Positions 27,000 through 35,156 of a stretch of 47,967 nt of DNA are shown piece by piece. The position numbers and the translations under genes are program-made. The stretch lies in NCBI RefSeq assembly GCF_000430725.1, contig NZ_AUMO01000074.1:1-47967 (forward strand), written 5' to 3'. Numbering within the stretch: the first letter of the stretch is position 1; the number at the start of each line of letters is the position of its first letter. This DNA is from Azohydromonas australica DSM 1124 (GTDB taxonomy: Bacteria > Pseudomonadota > Gammaproteobacteria > Burkholderiales > Burkholderiaceae_C). The notes below the pieces were generated by a model, which worked only from the letters and a program-made list of their open reading frames with translations, did not search any database and was not told where the DNA came from.

Positions 27000-27424
27000 G
27001 CTATCCGACCCGACACCCCCTGCGCGGGATCGCCAGGCGCGACCTGCTGCTGGCCCTCGTCGTCGTTGCGCTGCTGCTGGGCGTGGCCGCGCCGCGGCTG
27101 ATGCAGCGCCAGCAGCGTCCGGAAGCCTCGGTGGCTCGCGTGCAGCTGGAGGCGCTGCACAAGGCGTTGCAGGCCTACCGGATGGACGTCGGGCGCTACC
27201 CGAGCGACGCCCAGGGACTGCAAGCGCTGGTACAGCCGCCGGCGGACGTGGACCGGGCGCACTGGCGCGGCCCGTACTACCCGGATGCCCCCGCGCTGGA
27301 TCCCTGGGGCAGCCCCTACGCCTATCGCTTCCAGGGCGGAATCGGGCGGGGCTACGAGGTCTACAGCCTGGGACGGGACCGCGCGCTGGGCGGCCAGGGC
27401 GAAGATGCGGACATCGGCCGTTGA
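26996..27424 (+). CDS. GspG-like type II secretion pseudopilin with atypical N-terminus
   Basis: A 142-residue protein whose body is clearly GspG-like: 'ARVQLEALHKALQAYRMDVG', 'RYPSDAQGLQALVQPP', 'YYPDAPALDPWGSPYAYRF' and 'GYEVYSLGRD', with the calcium-site region 'LGGQGEDADI' at the end. The N-terminal helix is 'DLLLALVVVALLLGVAAP', but the usual prepilin site GFTLIE is replaced by 'GIARRDLLL'. If Gly is position -1, Asp stands at +5 where Glu is conserved, with two Arg at +3/+4. No other gsp genes adjoin it. It may be processed abnormally, act as a membrane-anchored relative, or be a decayed copy. Confidence 0.75.
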   Translation: MSYPTRHPLRGIARRDLLLALVVVALLLGVAAPRLMQRQQRPEASVARVQLEALHKALQAYRMDVGRYPSDAQGLQALVQPPADVDRAHWRGPYYPDAPALDPWGSPYAYRFQGGIGRGYEVYSLGRDRALGGQGEDADIGR

Positions 27425-27478
27425 GTGGCTTCCGGTACACCTCATGCCTTGCTGACGCGGTCGCTTCAGGGACACACG

Positions 27479-27961
27479 ATGGATCGAATTCGGGTTTTGG
27501 ACGCCTGTCGTCGCGATCGCGCGCGGCTCGTCCTGGCCTACCGGCTCGGCCGCATCGAGCCCGGTGCCATCGAGCTGTGGCCTGAGAGCGCGCCCGAGCC
27601 ACCCGCGAGCCAGGGCGCCGCTGCCTTCGATGTCTCGCCCTGGCTGGACCACGAGCTGTTCGGGCTGCTGCCGCTGGGCTGGCACGCGGCCACAAACGAG
27701 CGCGGTGCCGTGCGGCTGTACTGCGAGCCGCAGCCCGGCGAGTTGCTGATCGAGGCCGGCAACCTCATCGAGCGCATGGCCGCGGGCAAGGAGCCCGCGC
27801 CAGTCGGCTGGGGGCGGCTTTCGCAGGATCAGCGCTCAGACGTGCTGGCCCGGCGGCTGACGGTCGAGTCCGACGCCGCGCGGCAGATCGCGCAGCGCGT
27901 GATGTGGCGGCTGGCCAGGCTGCAGCCCGAGGGCGGGCACGACGGGCCGAACGGGCGCTGA
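27479..27961 (+). CDS. Hypothetical protein
   Basis: A soluble protein of 160 residues from ATG 27479, 54 bp after the pseudopilin gene on the same strand. It starts 'MDRIRVLDACRRDRARLVLA' and contains a Trp-rich middle ('FDVSPWLDHELFGLLPLGW') and 'GELLIEAGNLIERM'. No signal peptide, membrane helix or known motif is visible. The high GC3 pattern and length support a real gene; function unknown. Confidence 0.5.
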   Translation: MDRIRVLDACRRDRARLVLAYRLGRIEPGAIELWPESAPEPPASQGAAAFDVSPWLDHELFGLLPLGWHAATNERGAVRLYCEPQPGELLIEAGNLIERMAAGKEPAPVGWGRLSQDQRSDVLARRLTVESDAARQIAQRVMWRLARLQPEGGHDGPNGR

Positions 27962-28188
27962 TGGCGGCAGGCAGGTACGGCTGCGGCGGGAGGGCCAGCG
28001 TGCTGCCCTCCACGGCAGCGCTACACCGCGAGCCCTACGGCCCGCGTGCCAAGCGCCGCGGACGCAAGGCGAGCGTTGGCGCCTCTGCCGAAGCCGGACC
28101 GCGCAGCCCGCGCGCTGGTCATCCGGACCGGAGGCGCCATCGCAGCCACTGCCCACCTCTCGGCCAGCAGAATGATCCAATTGAAAAT

Positions 28189-28206
28189 GTTCAAATATAT
28201 TTGAAC
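28189..28206. promoter_or_regulatory. 18-bp perfect palindrome, likely XRE operator
   Basis: GTTCAAATATATTTGAAC is a perfect dyad 31 bp before the XRE regulator start codon, in an AT-rich island. Its place and symmetry fit autorepression by the downstream HTH protein; this is inferred. Confidence 0.6.
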
Positions 28207-28236
28207 TCCATTGCGGCTCAAGAGAAAATAAAGCGT

Positions 28237-28560
28237 ATGTCGCGCGCCCCGAAGCTCACCGACGATCTATCCCCCCAGATCGCCAAGGCGCTGCAGGAGC
28301 TCGCCGCCAACCTGCACCTGGCACGCCAGCGGCGCGGGCTTTCGATTCGCGCGCTGGCGGCCGAGATCAACGCTTCGGTGCCGACCGTCATGGGCATGGA
28401 GCGCGGGGAGGCCACCGTCAGCATCGCCGTCTACGCCGCGGCACTGTCCTTCTATGGCCGCCTGGAGTGGCTGCCCGACCTGATGGCGCCTGAGTTCGAC
28501 CGCGAGGCCCTGCGCATCGAACTGGCCGGCATCCGGCCCAGGCCGGGAAGCAGGCGGTAG
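28237..28560 (+). CDS. XRE-family HTH transcriptional regulator (HipB-like)
   Basis: A 107-residue DNA-binding protein. The Cro/C1 helix-turn-helix covers about residues 28-80: 'LHLARQRRGLSIRALAAEIN', 'SVPTVMGMERGEATVSI', 'AVYAAALSFYG'. Similar proteins often act as antitoxins beside HipA kinases, but no hipA follows; only an 82-residue unknown protein lies downstream. ATG 28237 was chosen because the DNA-binding domain fits it and the palindrome lies just upstream; longer in-frame starts run through GC-rich noise. Probably autoregulated. Confidence 0.75.
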   Translation: MSRAPKLTDDLSPQIAKALQELAANLHLARQRRGLSIRALAAEINASVPTVMGMERGEATVSIAVYAAALSFYGRLEWLPDLMAPEFDREALRIELAGIRPRPGSRR

Positions 28561-28596
28561 CCTGTCGCCCTGGTGCAATGGAAAAAGGAACCAGGC

Positions 28597-28845
28597 ATGC
28601 CCCAGAGCCCCGTGAAGATGATGCTCGACGCGGCCTTCGGGCGGCAGCAGCCAGGCAGCGCCAGCGGCACGGACGCCGCGGCCCTGCAGGCGGTTGCCGA
28701 GGCGGCCGCGGTCTGGTGGATGGCGCGCAGGCCCGACGGATGGTCGCTGGAGCGGCACTTGGCTGATCCGACGGTCCATTGCGAAGATGACCACGAGCGA
28801 CAGCTGGCTGCCGCGGCGGCACGCTGGATATCGCACCGGAAGTGA
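28597..28845 (+). CDS. Small hypothetical protein downstream of XRE regulator
   Basis: 82 residues from ATG 28597, preceded by AAAGGAACC. It reads 'MPQSPVKMMLDAAFGRQQ', an Ala-rich helix 'ALQAVAEAAAVWWMARRPDG', and ends 'RQLAAAAARWISHRK'. Mostly helical, no membrane segment. It is 36 bp after the XRE gene on the same strand and could be its partner, for example a toxin-like or accessory protein, but no family is recognised. Confidence 0.4.
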   Translation: MPQSPVKMMLDAAFGRQQPGSASGTDAAALQAVAEAAAVWWMARRPDGWSLERHLADPTVHCEDDHERQLAAAAARWISHRK

Positions 28846-29605
28846 TCGCACGAGGCGGGCCGGGCCCGTTGCCGTGCGTCCTCGCCGTGGGTCCTGCGCA
28901 ACGCATTCCAGGCGGGCTTTCCTTACTGCCGACAGCGCTGTGACACAGTGGGCTGCCGGCCCTCAGGCCCTGGCTTTTTTGCACCGGCCTGCCGCCGCCT
29001 ATCGCTCCTGGCGGCGCAGGGTCCACCGCGCCCACATCAGCGGCCTTAACGCACGGCCGCTGCCTTGGGTCCGCCAGGTGGCCTCGGCGTCGGGCGGGCG
29101 GCCGGTGGCCTTGCGCATGCCGCGCCGGCACCGCTGAAGCGGACCTGGCGTAAGCAGCGTCAACGCGCCGGCTGGGCACTGCGTTGAGCGGGCAACCGAA
29201 ATGGCTTGCGCAGTTGCCTAAGACGACGACGTACAGGGAAGATGCAATCGAGCAAGGGCAAGCATGGTGCGGTTGCTGCAGTGGCGCTGTCCATGGTACC
29301 GACCGTCGGGCTGGAAGCCTTGGGCGGCGCAAGCGAAGGACCACGTGGCGCCAAAGGAGGCCTGGGCCACCGTCCGCGAGCTGCCTTGAGCCGGGGTCGC
29401 ATGGCGGGGCTGTAGCTGCCTATTTTTGTGGCAATTCTGCGCAACTCTTGTTGAATCAACGACTTGGCTGAGCCATAGGCATATACACCACAGACTTGTC
29501 CACAGCGGCAGGGGATAACTGCCTTGGCAGACGGCCGGACCAGCGGGTCAGGCGTCAACCGTCAATTTCAGTTTGGTCCGATCCTTCAGGCCAGGTGCCA
29601 CGGTG
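28846..29605. other. 760-bp stretch without a supported gene
   Basis: No frame reads as a known protein. Near 29490 TTGTCCACA resembles a single DnaA box and GGATAACT follows, but one box without an AT-rich unwinding region is not an origin. Confidence 0.4.
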
Positions 29606-29893
29606 TCACTTGTACCAACGGCGCATTTCCTCCGGCTGTTCGCTTTGTTCTTGCAGCAACAGGGCATTCAGCCAATGGACCATGAACATGAAGCTGCCGA
29701 CCCAAAGCGACCACATCATGAGTCCGAGGGTGTCGGCGTAGAGGCCGAACAATGCCCCGCCCAGAGCGATACAGAGCCAGCCTGCGGCGACCCCCTTGCG
29801 GAGCAAGACGCCTCCCGCGCCAGCGCACAACAGCGGCAAGCACCACTGCGCAAGGGCTGCACCAACCCGGAGCGACGGCGGCAGAAAATCCAT
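29606..29893 (-). CDS. Small membrane protein
   Basis: 95 residues from ATG 29893, which follows a strong AGGAGGT ribosome site. At least two hydrophobic helices are visible ('LAQWCLPLLCAGAGGVLL' and 'LCIALGGALFGLYADTLGLM'), with a third likely at 'WVGSFMFMVHWLNALLL'. The end is charged ('EQSEQPEEMRRWYK'). No family is recognised. The ribosome site and membrane pattern make it a believable gene of unknown role. Confidence 0.55.
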   Translation of the reverse strand: MDFLPPSLRVGAALAQWCLPLLCAGAGGVLLRKGVAAGWLCIALGGALFGLYADTLGLMMWSLWVGSFMFMVHWLNALLLQEQSEQPEEMRRWYK

Positions 29894-30372
29894 GCTGGCA
29901 CCTCCTACTGCTGAGTCCGACAGCACGATACGCTGGCTTGGTCGAAGCTCGAACAGCATGGCCTTATTGGAAGGAAGGGGGCGCCGACGTCGACAACATG
30001 CTTGTCTTGTGTCGAAGCCTGTCCGAGCTTGCCGGCGCGGCTTACGCAATGCAGAACGCGGCGGTGTTCCCAACCGCCGGCGGCCAACAATCCGGCGGTG
30101 CCGATGCCACTACGAAGCAGCAGCCCGAATGCTGACGCAATGGGTGGTGGGTGGGCATCACGCTGGCCGAGTTGCGCGCGCAGGACATGGCTAGCGCGTG
30201 CGCCAGTCTCGCGAGCACTGGGTCATCCGGCCGCGCGACCACGTATGCCGGTGGCGCCATGGAGCGCGAGATGGCACCCTGCATACTGGCGCTTCCTGCC
30301 GCCGTCCGGACGTGGTGTGCCATGAGCACACGCAGGTAGGTTCTCACTGAGCTTTCAGGCCAGGCACCAACG
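29894..30372. other. 479-bp stretch between divergent small membrane-protein genes
   Basis: No convincing coding frame. It should contain promoters for both flanking genes, but no clear -35/-10 pair or strong hairpin was recognised. Confidence 0.4.
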
Positions 30373-30792
30373 ATGCACACCACAGCTTCAGAAACATCAC
30401 CGGTACGGCTGGCCCCTGGCAAGGCTAACGGCCAGGGCCTTGCCGTGCTGGCCGAGTCGCTGTACCTGGTCAATCTGCTCCTGGCTCCGGGGTTGGCATT
30501 TGCCGTGCTGGTGTGGTTATGGCTGCGTCACCGCCACAGCGCGCCGCCGCTGGCCCGCAGCCACTTGCGCCAGGCGACCTTTGTCAGCATGGTCGCTGGG
30601 GTGCTGATTGCGTGCCTGTCCGGTGTCATCGTGAGCCTGGGCGGTTGGCGCTGGTCCTGGACCTGGGTTGCGGTACTGACCTACTTCGTCTGCATCCACG
30701 GTGCACTGGTCCTGCTGGGTATGTTCGCGTTGGCCAAGGCCATGGCGGGCAAAGCTTGGCGCTATCCGGTCGTAGGGCCGCGAGAGGATTGA
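30373..30792 (+). CDS. Membrane protein, possibly DUF4870/Tic20-like
   Basis: 139 residues with three hydrophobic helices: 'LYLVNLLLAPGLAFAVLVWL', 'VSMVAGVLIACLSGVIVSL' and 'VAVLTYFVCIHGALVLLGM'. A basic 'ARSHLRQATFVSM' sits between helices one and two, a layout like the DUF4870/Tic20-like family, where such a loop precedes the second helix. The role is unknown. ATG 30373 has only a weak ribosome site (CAGGCCAGG). Confidence 0.6.
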   Translation: MHTTASETSPVRLAPGKANGQGLAVLAESLYLVNLLLAPGLAFAVLVWLWLRHRHSAPPLARSHLRQATFVSMVAGVLIACLSGVIVSLGGWRWSWTWVAVLTYFVCIHGALVLLGMFALAKAMAGKAWRYPVVGPRED

Positions 30793-31289
30793 ATCGCCAT
30801 GGAGCACAGACATCGCCAGCGCGTGCACTATCGAGCAGTACAGCAAGCACACCACGGCGTGCTTCGGCACGTGGGCTGAGGGCGCCGGCGAGCAGTTGCA
30901 CGAGATGTTGTCGCGCATGGAGCAAGCTCATCCCATGCGCAGCTGCAAGCAGGACGGGTGTTCGCGGCACGAGGCCGCCCGGCCGACTGGTTTTCGTCCG
31001 GGTTCTGGGACGAGCTCGCCGTGCCATTGGTCGCCATGGCACTTGACCGTGAACGGCGCCCGCCGCGACCGCCGCCCTACAGCGATATGGGCGGACCGAC
31101 GCCGAAGCGATTTCGACGTGGGTCCCTTCCCAGGGGCCGAGTGTGCTTGGAGGGCTGGTTGCAGCCTGGCTTGGTGCAGCAGGTTGGGGAGACGGACGCG
31201 AAGGTACGCGAGCGTGCCCAGGCTGGGCCGAATCTGAATTCGTTGCGTTCACGAGGCTGCCGATGGGCCGCCTGCACGCACCCAGGCTG
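30793..31289. other. 497-bp stretch without a supported gene
   Basis: Only GC-driven open frames are seen. A plus-strand frame around 30820-30960 reads 'YSKHTTACFGTWAEGAGEQL', which is protein-like but has no homologue I recognise and no clear start. Confidence 0.35.
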
Positions 31290-32360
31290 CTACAGCAGCA
31301 TCGCGTGCTGCGTGCCGGTGTGCAGGTCACGCCAGGCACGGTTGAGCGCAGTGCGTGGATCGGCGGCGGCCAAGCCGCACAGGGGATAGATGCTGTCCAC
31401 GGCCTCACGTGCCGTGTGCGCCCAAGCCAGCGCCGCGTCACGCAGCGGCCTCTCGTCTACCGGACAGCCGTCGCGCTGGACCTGGCTCCACGCCTCATCG
31501 AGCAGCTCCAGGCACCGACCACGCGCGCCGTCGAGCTGCTGCATGGAGGACTGCAGCTGGGCACGCACCTGCAGCCGTGCGCCCAGGGGCTGCCGGCTGG
31601 GCCCGACGGGGCGCTCCAGCACCAGCGGCGTGGCCAGGCGCAGGAAGCCGCGCGCCATGCCACCGAGGTTGGCCGCCAGCGTCACGTACGCCAGCGCATC
31701 GAACGGGAAGCGGTAGAGCGCGCCCGGATGCGTTGCAGCGGCCGGCTCGATGTCGAAGACGTTCGTGTCCGACACCACCTGGTCGCAGATCGCGAACGCG
31801 TGGCTGGCGCTGGCGCGCAGCCCGATGGCGGCCCAAGTGGGCAGCACCTGCACGCCCGCGGCCGGCACGATGAAGGCCCGCACGCGCGGTGCGCCTGACG
31901 CGTCGCGCAGTGGCTCGCCATCCTCGTGCAGCATGGCATTCAACGTGAAGTGGCTGGCGTGCGGAGCGCCCGTGGCGTGCCCCCAGCGGCCGGTGATGCG
32001 CCAGCCGTCAGCCGTACGCTGTGCGACGCCGGTTGGCGCGCCGCTGCCCGCCAGGCACATCCCCGGCGTGGCGACCACTTCGCGCGCCAGCGCCAGCGGC
32101 AGGAAGCCGGCGAACCAGCCTGCGCCGGCGCACAGCGTCACCACCCAGCCGCAGCTGCCGTCGGCCTCGGCAATGGCCTCTTGCAGCCGCACGGCCTGGG
32201 GCAAGGCCAGCTCCAGGCCGCCGAGGGCGCGCGGTGCCAGCAGCCGGAACCAGTCGCGGCGCCTGATGAGCTCCAGCTGCGCCGGCGCCAGGTGCCCCAG
32301 TGCCTCGGCCTGGGGTGCGGCCTCGCGCAGGACGCGGGCGTCCTCGTCGGTGATGGTCAT
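31290..32360 (-). CDS. Acyl-CoA dehydrogenase-fold flavoprotein
   Basis: A 356-residue protein with the acyl-CoA dehydrogenase fold. An N-terminal helical domain ('LLAPRALGGLELALPQAVRL') is followed by the middle flavin segment 'GWRITGRWGHATGAPHASHF' and a C-terminal helical domain ('LRDAALAWAHTAREAVDSIY', 'LCGLAAADPRTALNRAWRDL' then HTGTQHAML). The ending resembles group D flavin monooxygenases and SfnC/DszC-like proteins (His-Thr-x-Thr-Gln-His) more than beta-oxidation dehydrogenases, so a two-component oxygenase is possible. No flavin reductase adjoins. ATG 32360 was chosen over upstream frames that lack similarity. The neighbourhood is decayed. Confidence 0.75.
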   Translation of the reverse strand: MTITDEDARVLREAAPQAEALGHLAPAQLELIRRRDWFRLLAPRALGGLELALPQAVRLQEAIAEADGSCGWVVTLCAGAGWFAGFLPLALAREVVATPGMCLAGSGAPTGVAQRTADGWRITGRWGHATGAPHASHFTLNAMLHEDGEPLRDASGAPRVRAFIVPAAGVQVLPTWAAIGLRASASHAFAICDQVVSDTNVFDIEPAAATHPGALYRFPFDALAYVTLAANLGGMARGFLRLATPLVLERPVGPSRQPLGARLQVRAQLQSSMQQLDGARGRCLELLDEAWSQVQRDGCPVDERPLRDAALAWAHTAREAVDSIYPLCGLAAADPRTALNRAWRDLHTGTQHAMLL

Positions 32361-32875
32361 CAATGTTCGGTGGAAAAGCGAGGTGCCAGTTTTCGATGGT
32401 GCTTGGGTCAATGCTGCGCTGGCGGGGCTGCTGTTCCCGGGCCGCCACAAGGTGCTCGCGAGCTACCGAGAAGTCTCCTTGGCGAACCGCCTGTACTCGG
32501 CCTGCCACGCAAGATGACGACAATTAAAAAGATTTCAAGGGCGCGACTGGCTTTCGGTGCCTCGCATGGACAGTCGGAGCGCTCGCCCGGTGCTGCTCGA
32601 CCCCCTCCTGATCGCAGGCGGGTGATCCTCATTGATTGCTCAACGGCCTGCACGCCACCGAGCGTCGATGGGGTGTGAGGCACAGCGTGATCGTGGGATC
32701 GGGCTATCAGGAGTGGTTCAAGTACAGCAGCCGCTGCGCCTCACGCAGCCGATTCTACGGACTTGCCGGCCATCTGACCGCCGGGTGAACCGATTGGCTG
32801 GCAGGTCTGCGGTGCGGAACACCAGCCAGCGGCCGGTAAAGTTGCGCAGGCACGCACCGGCTGCACCGTAGGCAG
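32361..32875. other. 515-bp stretch without a supported gene
   Basis: The region upstream of the acyl-CoA-dehydrogenase-fold gene, leading into the YnfA remnant. Apart from a small AT-rich patch near 32520, where promoters could lie, nothing coding is recognised. Confidence 0.4.
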
Positions 32876-32974
32876 TGGGTCGCCGACCAGATCCGCCCGA
32901 CAGCCTGGGACCTGGCCGGCGTTGCCGTGGCGTTGGCTGGCATGGGCATCATCATGTTCCAATCGGCCCGGCAG
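32876..32974 (+). pseudogene. YnfA-family membrane protein, C-terminal remnant
   Basis: The frame at 32876 reads 'WVADQIRPTAWDLAGVAVAL' then 'AGMGIIMFQ', the last helix of a YnfA-type small multidrug-like membrane protein. The expected stop after this helix is missing and the front of the gene is gone. It lies 58 bp before arsC, as if once part of the same operon. Confidence 0.6.
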
Positions 32975-33032
32975 GACTTCAACAAGAGTCGGCCTGGTTC
33001 GGGAAGAACCCTCAGCAAACTTGGAGCGACCT

Positions 33033-33455
33033 ATGACCGAAGTCACCATCTTCCACAACCCGGCCTGCGGCACCTCGCGCAACACGCTGGCGCTCATCCG
33101 CCACGCCGGCATCGAGCCAACCGTCGTCGAATACCTGAAGACGCCTCCCAGCAAGGACCAGCTGCGCGAGCTGGTGGCCGGCACGGGCCAGGGCGTGCGC
33201 GCGCTGCTGCGCGAGAAAGGAACGCCCTACGCGGAGCTGGGCTTGGCCAACCCCAAGTGGTCGGACGAACAGTTGCTGGACTTCATCGTGCAGCACCCCA
33301 TCCTGATGAACCGACCGGTGGTCGTGACGCCGCTGGGCACCAAGCTGTGCCGCCCGTCCGAGGAAGTGCTGGCGCTGCTGCCGGTGGGCCAGCTGCCGCC
33401 CTTCACCAAGGAGGACGGTGAAGTGGTGCAGGACAGCGGGGTGCGGCGTGGCTGA
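33033..33455 (+). CDS. arsC: Arsenate reductase, glutaredoxin-dependent type
   Basis: A 140-residue cytoplasmic enzyme of the R773 ArsC family, reducing arsenate to arsenite with glutathione and glutaredoxin. The active site is near the start: '[14 protein letters not shown]' with catalytic C12. The family motifs '[17 protein letters not shown]' and '[12 protein letters not shown]' (the Arg that binds arsenate) are present. ATG 33033 follows GGAG. The end overlaps the GTG start of arsH by 8 bp. No ArsR regulator and no ArsB/Acr3 exporter are in the window, so the product must be dealt with by genes elsewhere. Confidence 0.92.
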   Translation: MTEVTIFHNPACGTSRNTLALIRHAGIEPTVVEYLKTPPSKDQLRELVAGTGQGVRALLREKGTPYAELGLANPKWSDEQLLDFIVQHPILMNRPVVVTPLGTKLCRPSEEVLALLPVGQLPPFTKEDGEVVQDSGVRRG

Positions 33456-34170
33456 GCTGAACCAGACGCTTCCTGCGCTGGACGCCTCGCTGTTCCAGGT
33501 GCCGACGGTCGAACAGTTGACGGTGCGCGAGCCCTCGCGCCACGCGCCGCGCTTTCTCATGCTCTACGGCTCGCTGCGCCAGCGCTCGTACAGCCGGCTG
33601 CTGACGTTCGAGGCGGCGCGGCTGCTGCAGGCCATGGGCGGCGAGGTGCGGATCTTCGAGCCCGCGGGGCTGCCGCTGCCCGACGGCGCTCCAGACACGC
33701 ATCCCAAGGTCCAGGAGCTGCGCGATCTCGCGGCCTGGTCCGAAGGCATGGTCTGGTGCTCCCCGGAGCGCCATGGCGCGATGACCGGCATCATGAAGGC
33801 GCAGATCGACTGGATCCCGCTGTCGGTGGGGGCGGTGCGCCCGACGCAGGGCAAGACGCTGGCGGTGATGGAGGTCTCGGGAGGCAGCCAGTCCTTCAAC
33901 GCCGTCAACCAGATGCGCGTGCTGGGGCGCTGGATGCGCATGATCACCATCCCCAACCAGAGCTCGGTGGCCAAGGCTTTCAACGAGTTCACCGAGGACG
34001 GCCGCATGAAGCCCTCGGCGTTCTACGACCGGTTGGTGGACGTGATGGAGGAGCTGTTCAAGTTCACGCTGCTCACCCGCGACGTCGCGCCTTACCTGGT
34101 GGACCGCTACAGCGAGCGCAAGGAAAGCGCCGAAGAACTCTCCAGACGCGTCAACCAGCACACCATCTGA
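33448..34170 (+). CDS. arsH: Arsenical resistance protein ArsH (NADPH-dependent FMN protein)
   Basis: A 240-residue flavoprotein of the ArsH group. It oxidises trivalent organoarsenicals and has quinone reductase activity. The flavin-binding start '[20 protein letters not shown]' and the hallmarks '[20 protein letters not shown]', '[16 protein letters not shown]' and '[19 protein letters not shown]' are intact. GTG 33448 was chosen because it follows a GGGG stretch and gives the normal N-terminus, with an 8-bp overlap with arsC that implies coupled translation. The region downstream is decayed. Confidence 0.92.
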   Translation: MAELNQTLPALDASLFQVPTVEQLTVREPSRHAPRFLMLYGSLRQRSYSRLLTFEAARLLQAMGGEVRIFEPAGLPLPDGAPDTHPKVQELRDLAAWSEGMVWCSPERHGAMTGIMKAQIDWIPLSVGAVRPTQGKTLAVMEVSGGSQSFNAVNQMRVLGRWMRMITIPNQSSVAKAFNEFTEDGRMKPSAFYDRLVDVMEELFKFTLLTRDVAPYLVDRYSERKESAEELSRRVNQHTI

Positions 34171-34209
34171 GCCTTTGCGCCAGTTCGCCGCACGCTGCCC
34201 CGGCGCTGG

Positions 34210-34287
34210 CACACGCTCTTTCCCTTCGCAGGCATGGATGGCGAGGATCTCGCCATGGGCAGGGAAAGCGGGGGCGCTGAGGTCCAT
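34210..34287 (-). pseudogene. YbhB/PEBP-family N-terminal remnant
   Basis: A minus-strand ATG at 34287 begins 'MDLSAPAFPAHGEILAIHAC' followed by EGKE, matching the start of YbhB/YbcL-type phosphatidylethanolamine-binding proteins (usual form SPAF..GG.IP..YTCEG). The similarity ends after about 26 codons and runs into sequence antisense to arsH. This is a leftover, not a gene. Confidence 0.5.
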
Positions 34288-34385
34288 GGGCCCTCCTGTC
34301 GTGAGGCCGCTCCGCATGGACGCGCCGATCGTGCGCCGCTGCAAGCTGCCGCGTGCAACCCGCCCACTGGGTGGGGTACCGGGCT

Positions 34386-34697
34386 TCAGGCGTGTCCCGG
34401 CGGGTACGTGAAGCCGCCGCCATGCTCCCTCTCCAGCCGCGCTTCCTCGCGCAGGTCCTCCTGTACCGGATCGGGCGCTCCACCGCCCTTGAGATGGTCC
34501 TCGTACCAGGCGGAGATCAGCTGGCCCACGAGCGGCTGTGGCCCTTGCACGATCTCGTCGATGTCCAGCGCGCTGGCCTCGCAGATCGCCTCGATGGGTG
34601 CCATCGCAAAGCGCACGAGGCCGTCGTCCACGTTGCGCGACAGGCGCAGGTCAGCAAATTCCACATCGTCCGGAATCGTCACACGCAGTTTTCTCAT
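34386..34697 (-). CDS. Hypothetical protein
   Basis: A 103-residue soluble acidic protein from ATG 34697. It reads 'MRKLRVTIPDDVEFADLRLS', 'FAMAPIEAICEASALDIDEI', 'LVGQLISAWYEDHLKGGGAP' and 'DPVQEDLREEARLEREHGGG'. The pattern looks like short phage- or mobile-element-linked proteins I have seen in betaproteobacteria, but no function is known. It stands alone among remnants. Confidence 0.55.
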   Translation of the reverse strand: MRKLRVTIPDDVEFADLRLSRNVDDGLVRFAMAPIEAICEASALDIDEIVQGPQPLVGQLISAWYEDHLKGGGAPDPVQEDLREEARLEREHGGGFTYPPGHA

Positions 34698-35156
34698 GCT
34701 GTCTTCCAACGTTGCAGCACTGCAGCGCCATGGGCAGGCGCTGCGGCGCTGTACTGCGGGTGTCATGGCGAACCCATGCACCGGGCGGCCGAAGCCGATG
34801 GTGCACGGATTAGAGCAGGACCCGTTCCTGACCTCTGGAAGCCGCGGATGGGTCCTTGATGCCTACGGCACGACCCAGCGCCCGCTGCACCGTCCGGCAC
34901 GGCATGCGCACGGTACATTGACCGTGCCGCACCCGACGAGAAAGGGCGCCATGAATCGATCCAGCCCCGTGGTAGGGATGATGCTGCAGTTCGCATTCGG
35001 CCCGGGTGCCGCGGGCGTCACGCCTTCCAGCGCCGCAGGTTGCGGACAGCGGCGCAGCGATGGCCGGCGAGATGTCGCCGCAGATGCTGGCACTGGCCCA
35101 GGCCGTTGCGGGCTGGGTACGGCAGGGCGGCTGACAGCGCTCCTTCCCGTACTGGC
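34698..35156. other. 459-bp stretch with gene remnants
   Basis: The only protein-like frame is at 35042-35134 (+), ending 'MSPQMLALAQAVAGWVRQGG' then stop. It looks like the last 30 codons of an unidentified lost gene. The rest shows nothing recognisable. Confidence 0.4.

Noticed and set aside
29485..29520. A possible replication origin (TTGTCCACA, GGATAACT)
   Set aside because: Only one DnaA-box-like word, with no cluster, no AT-rich unwinding element and no replication gene nearby.
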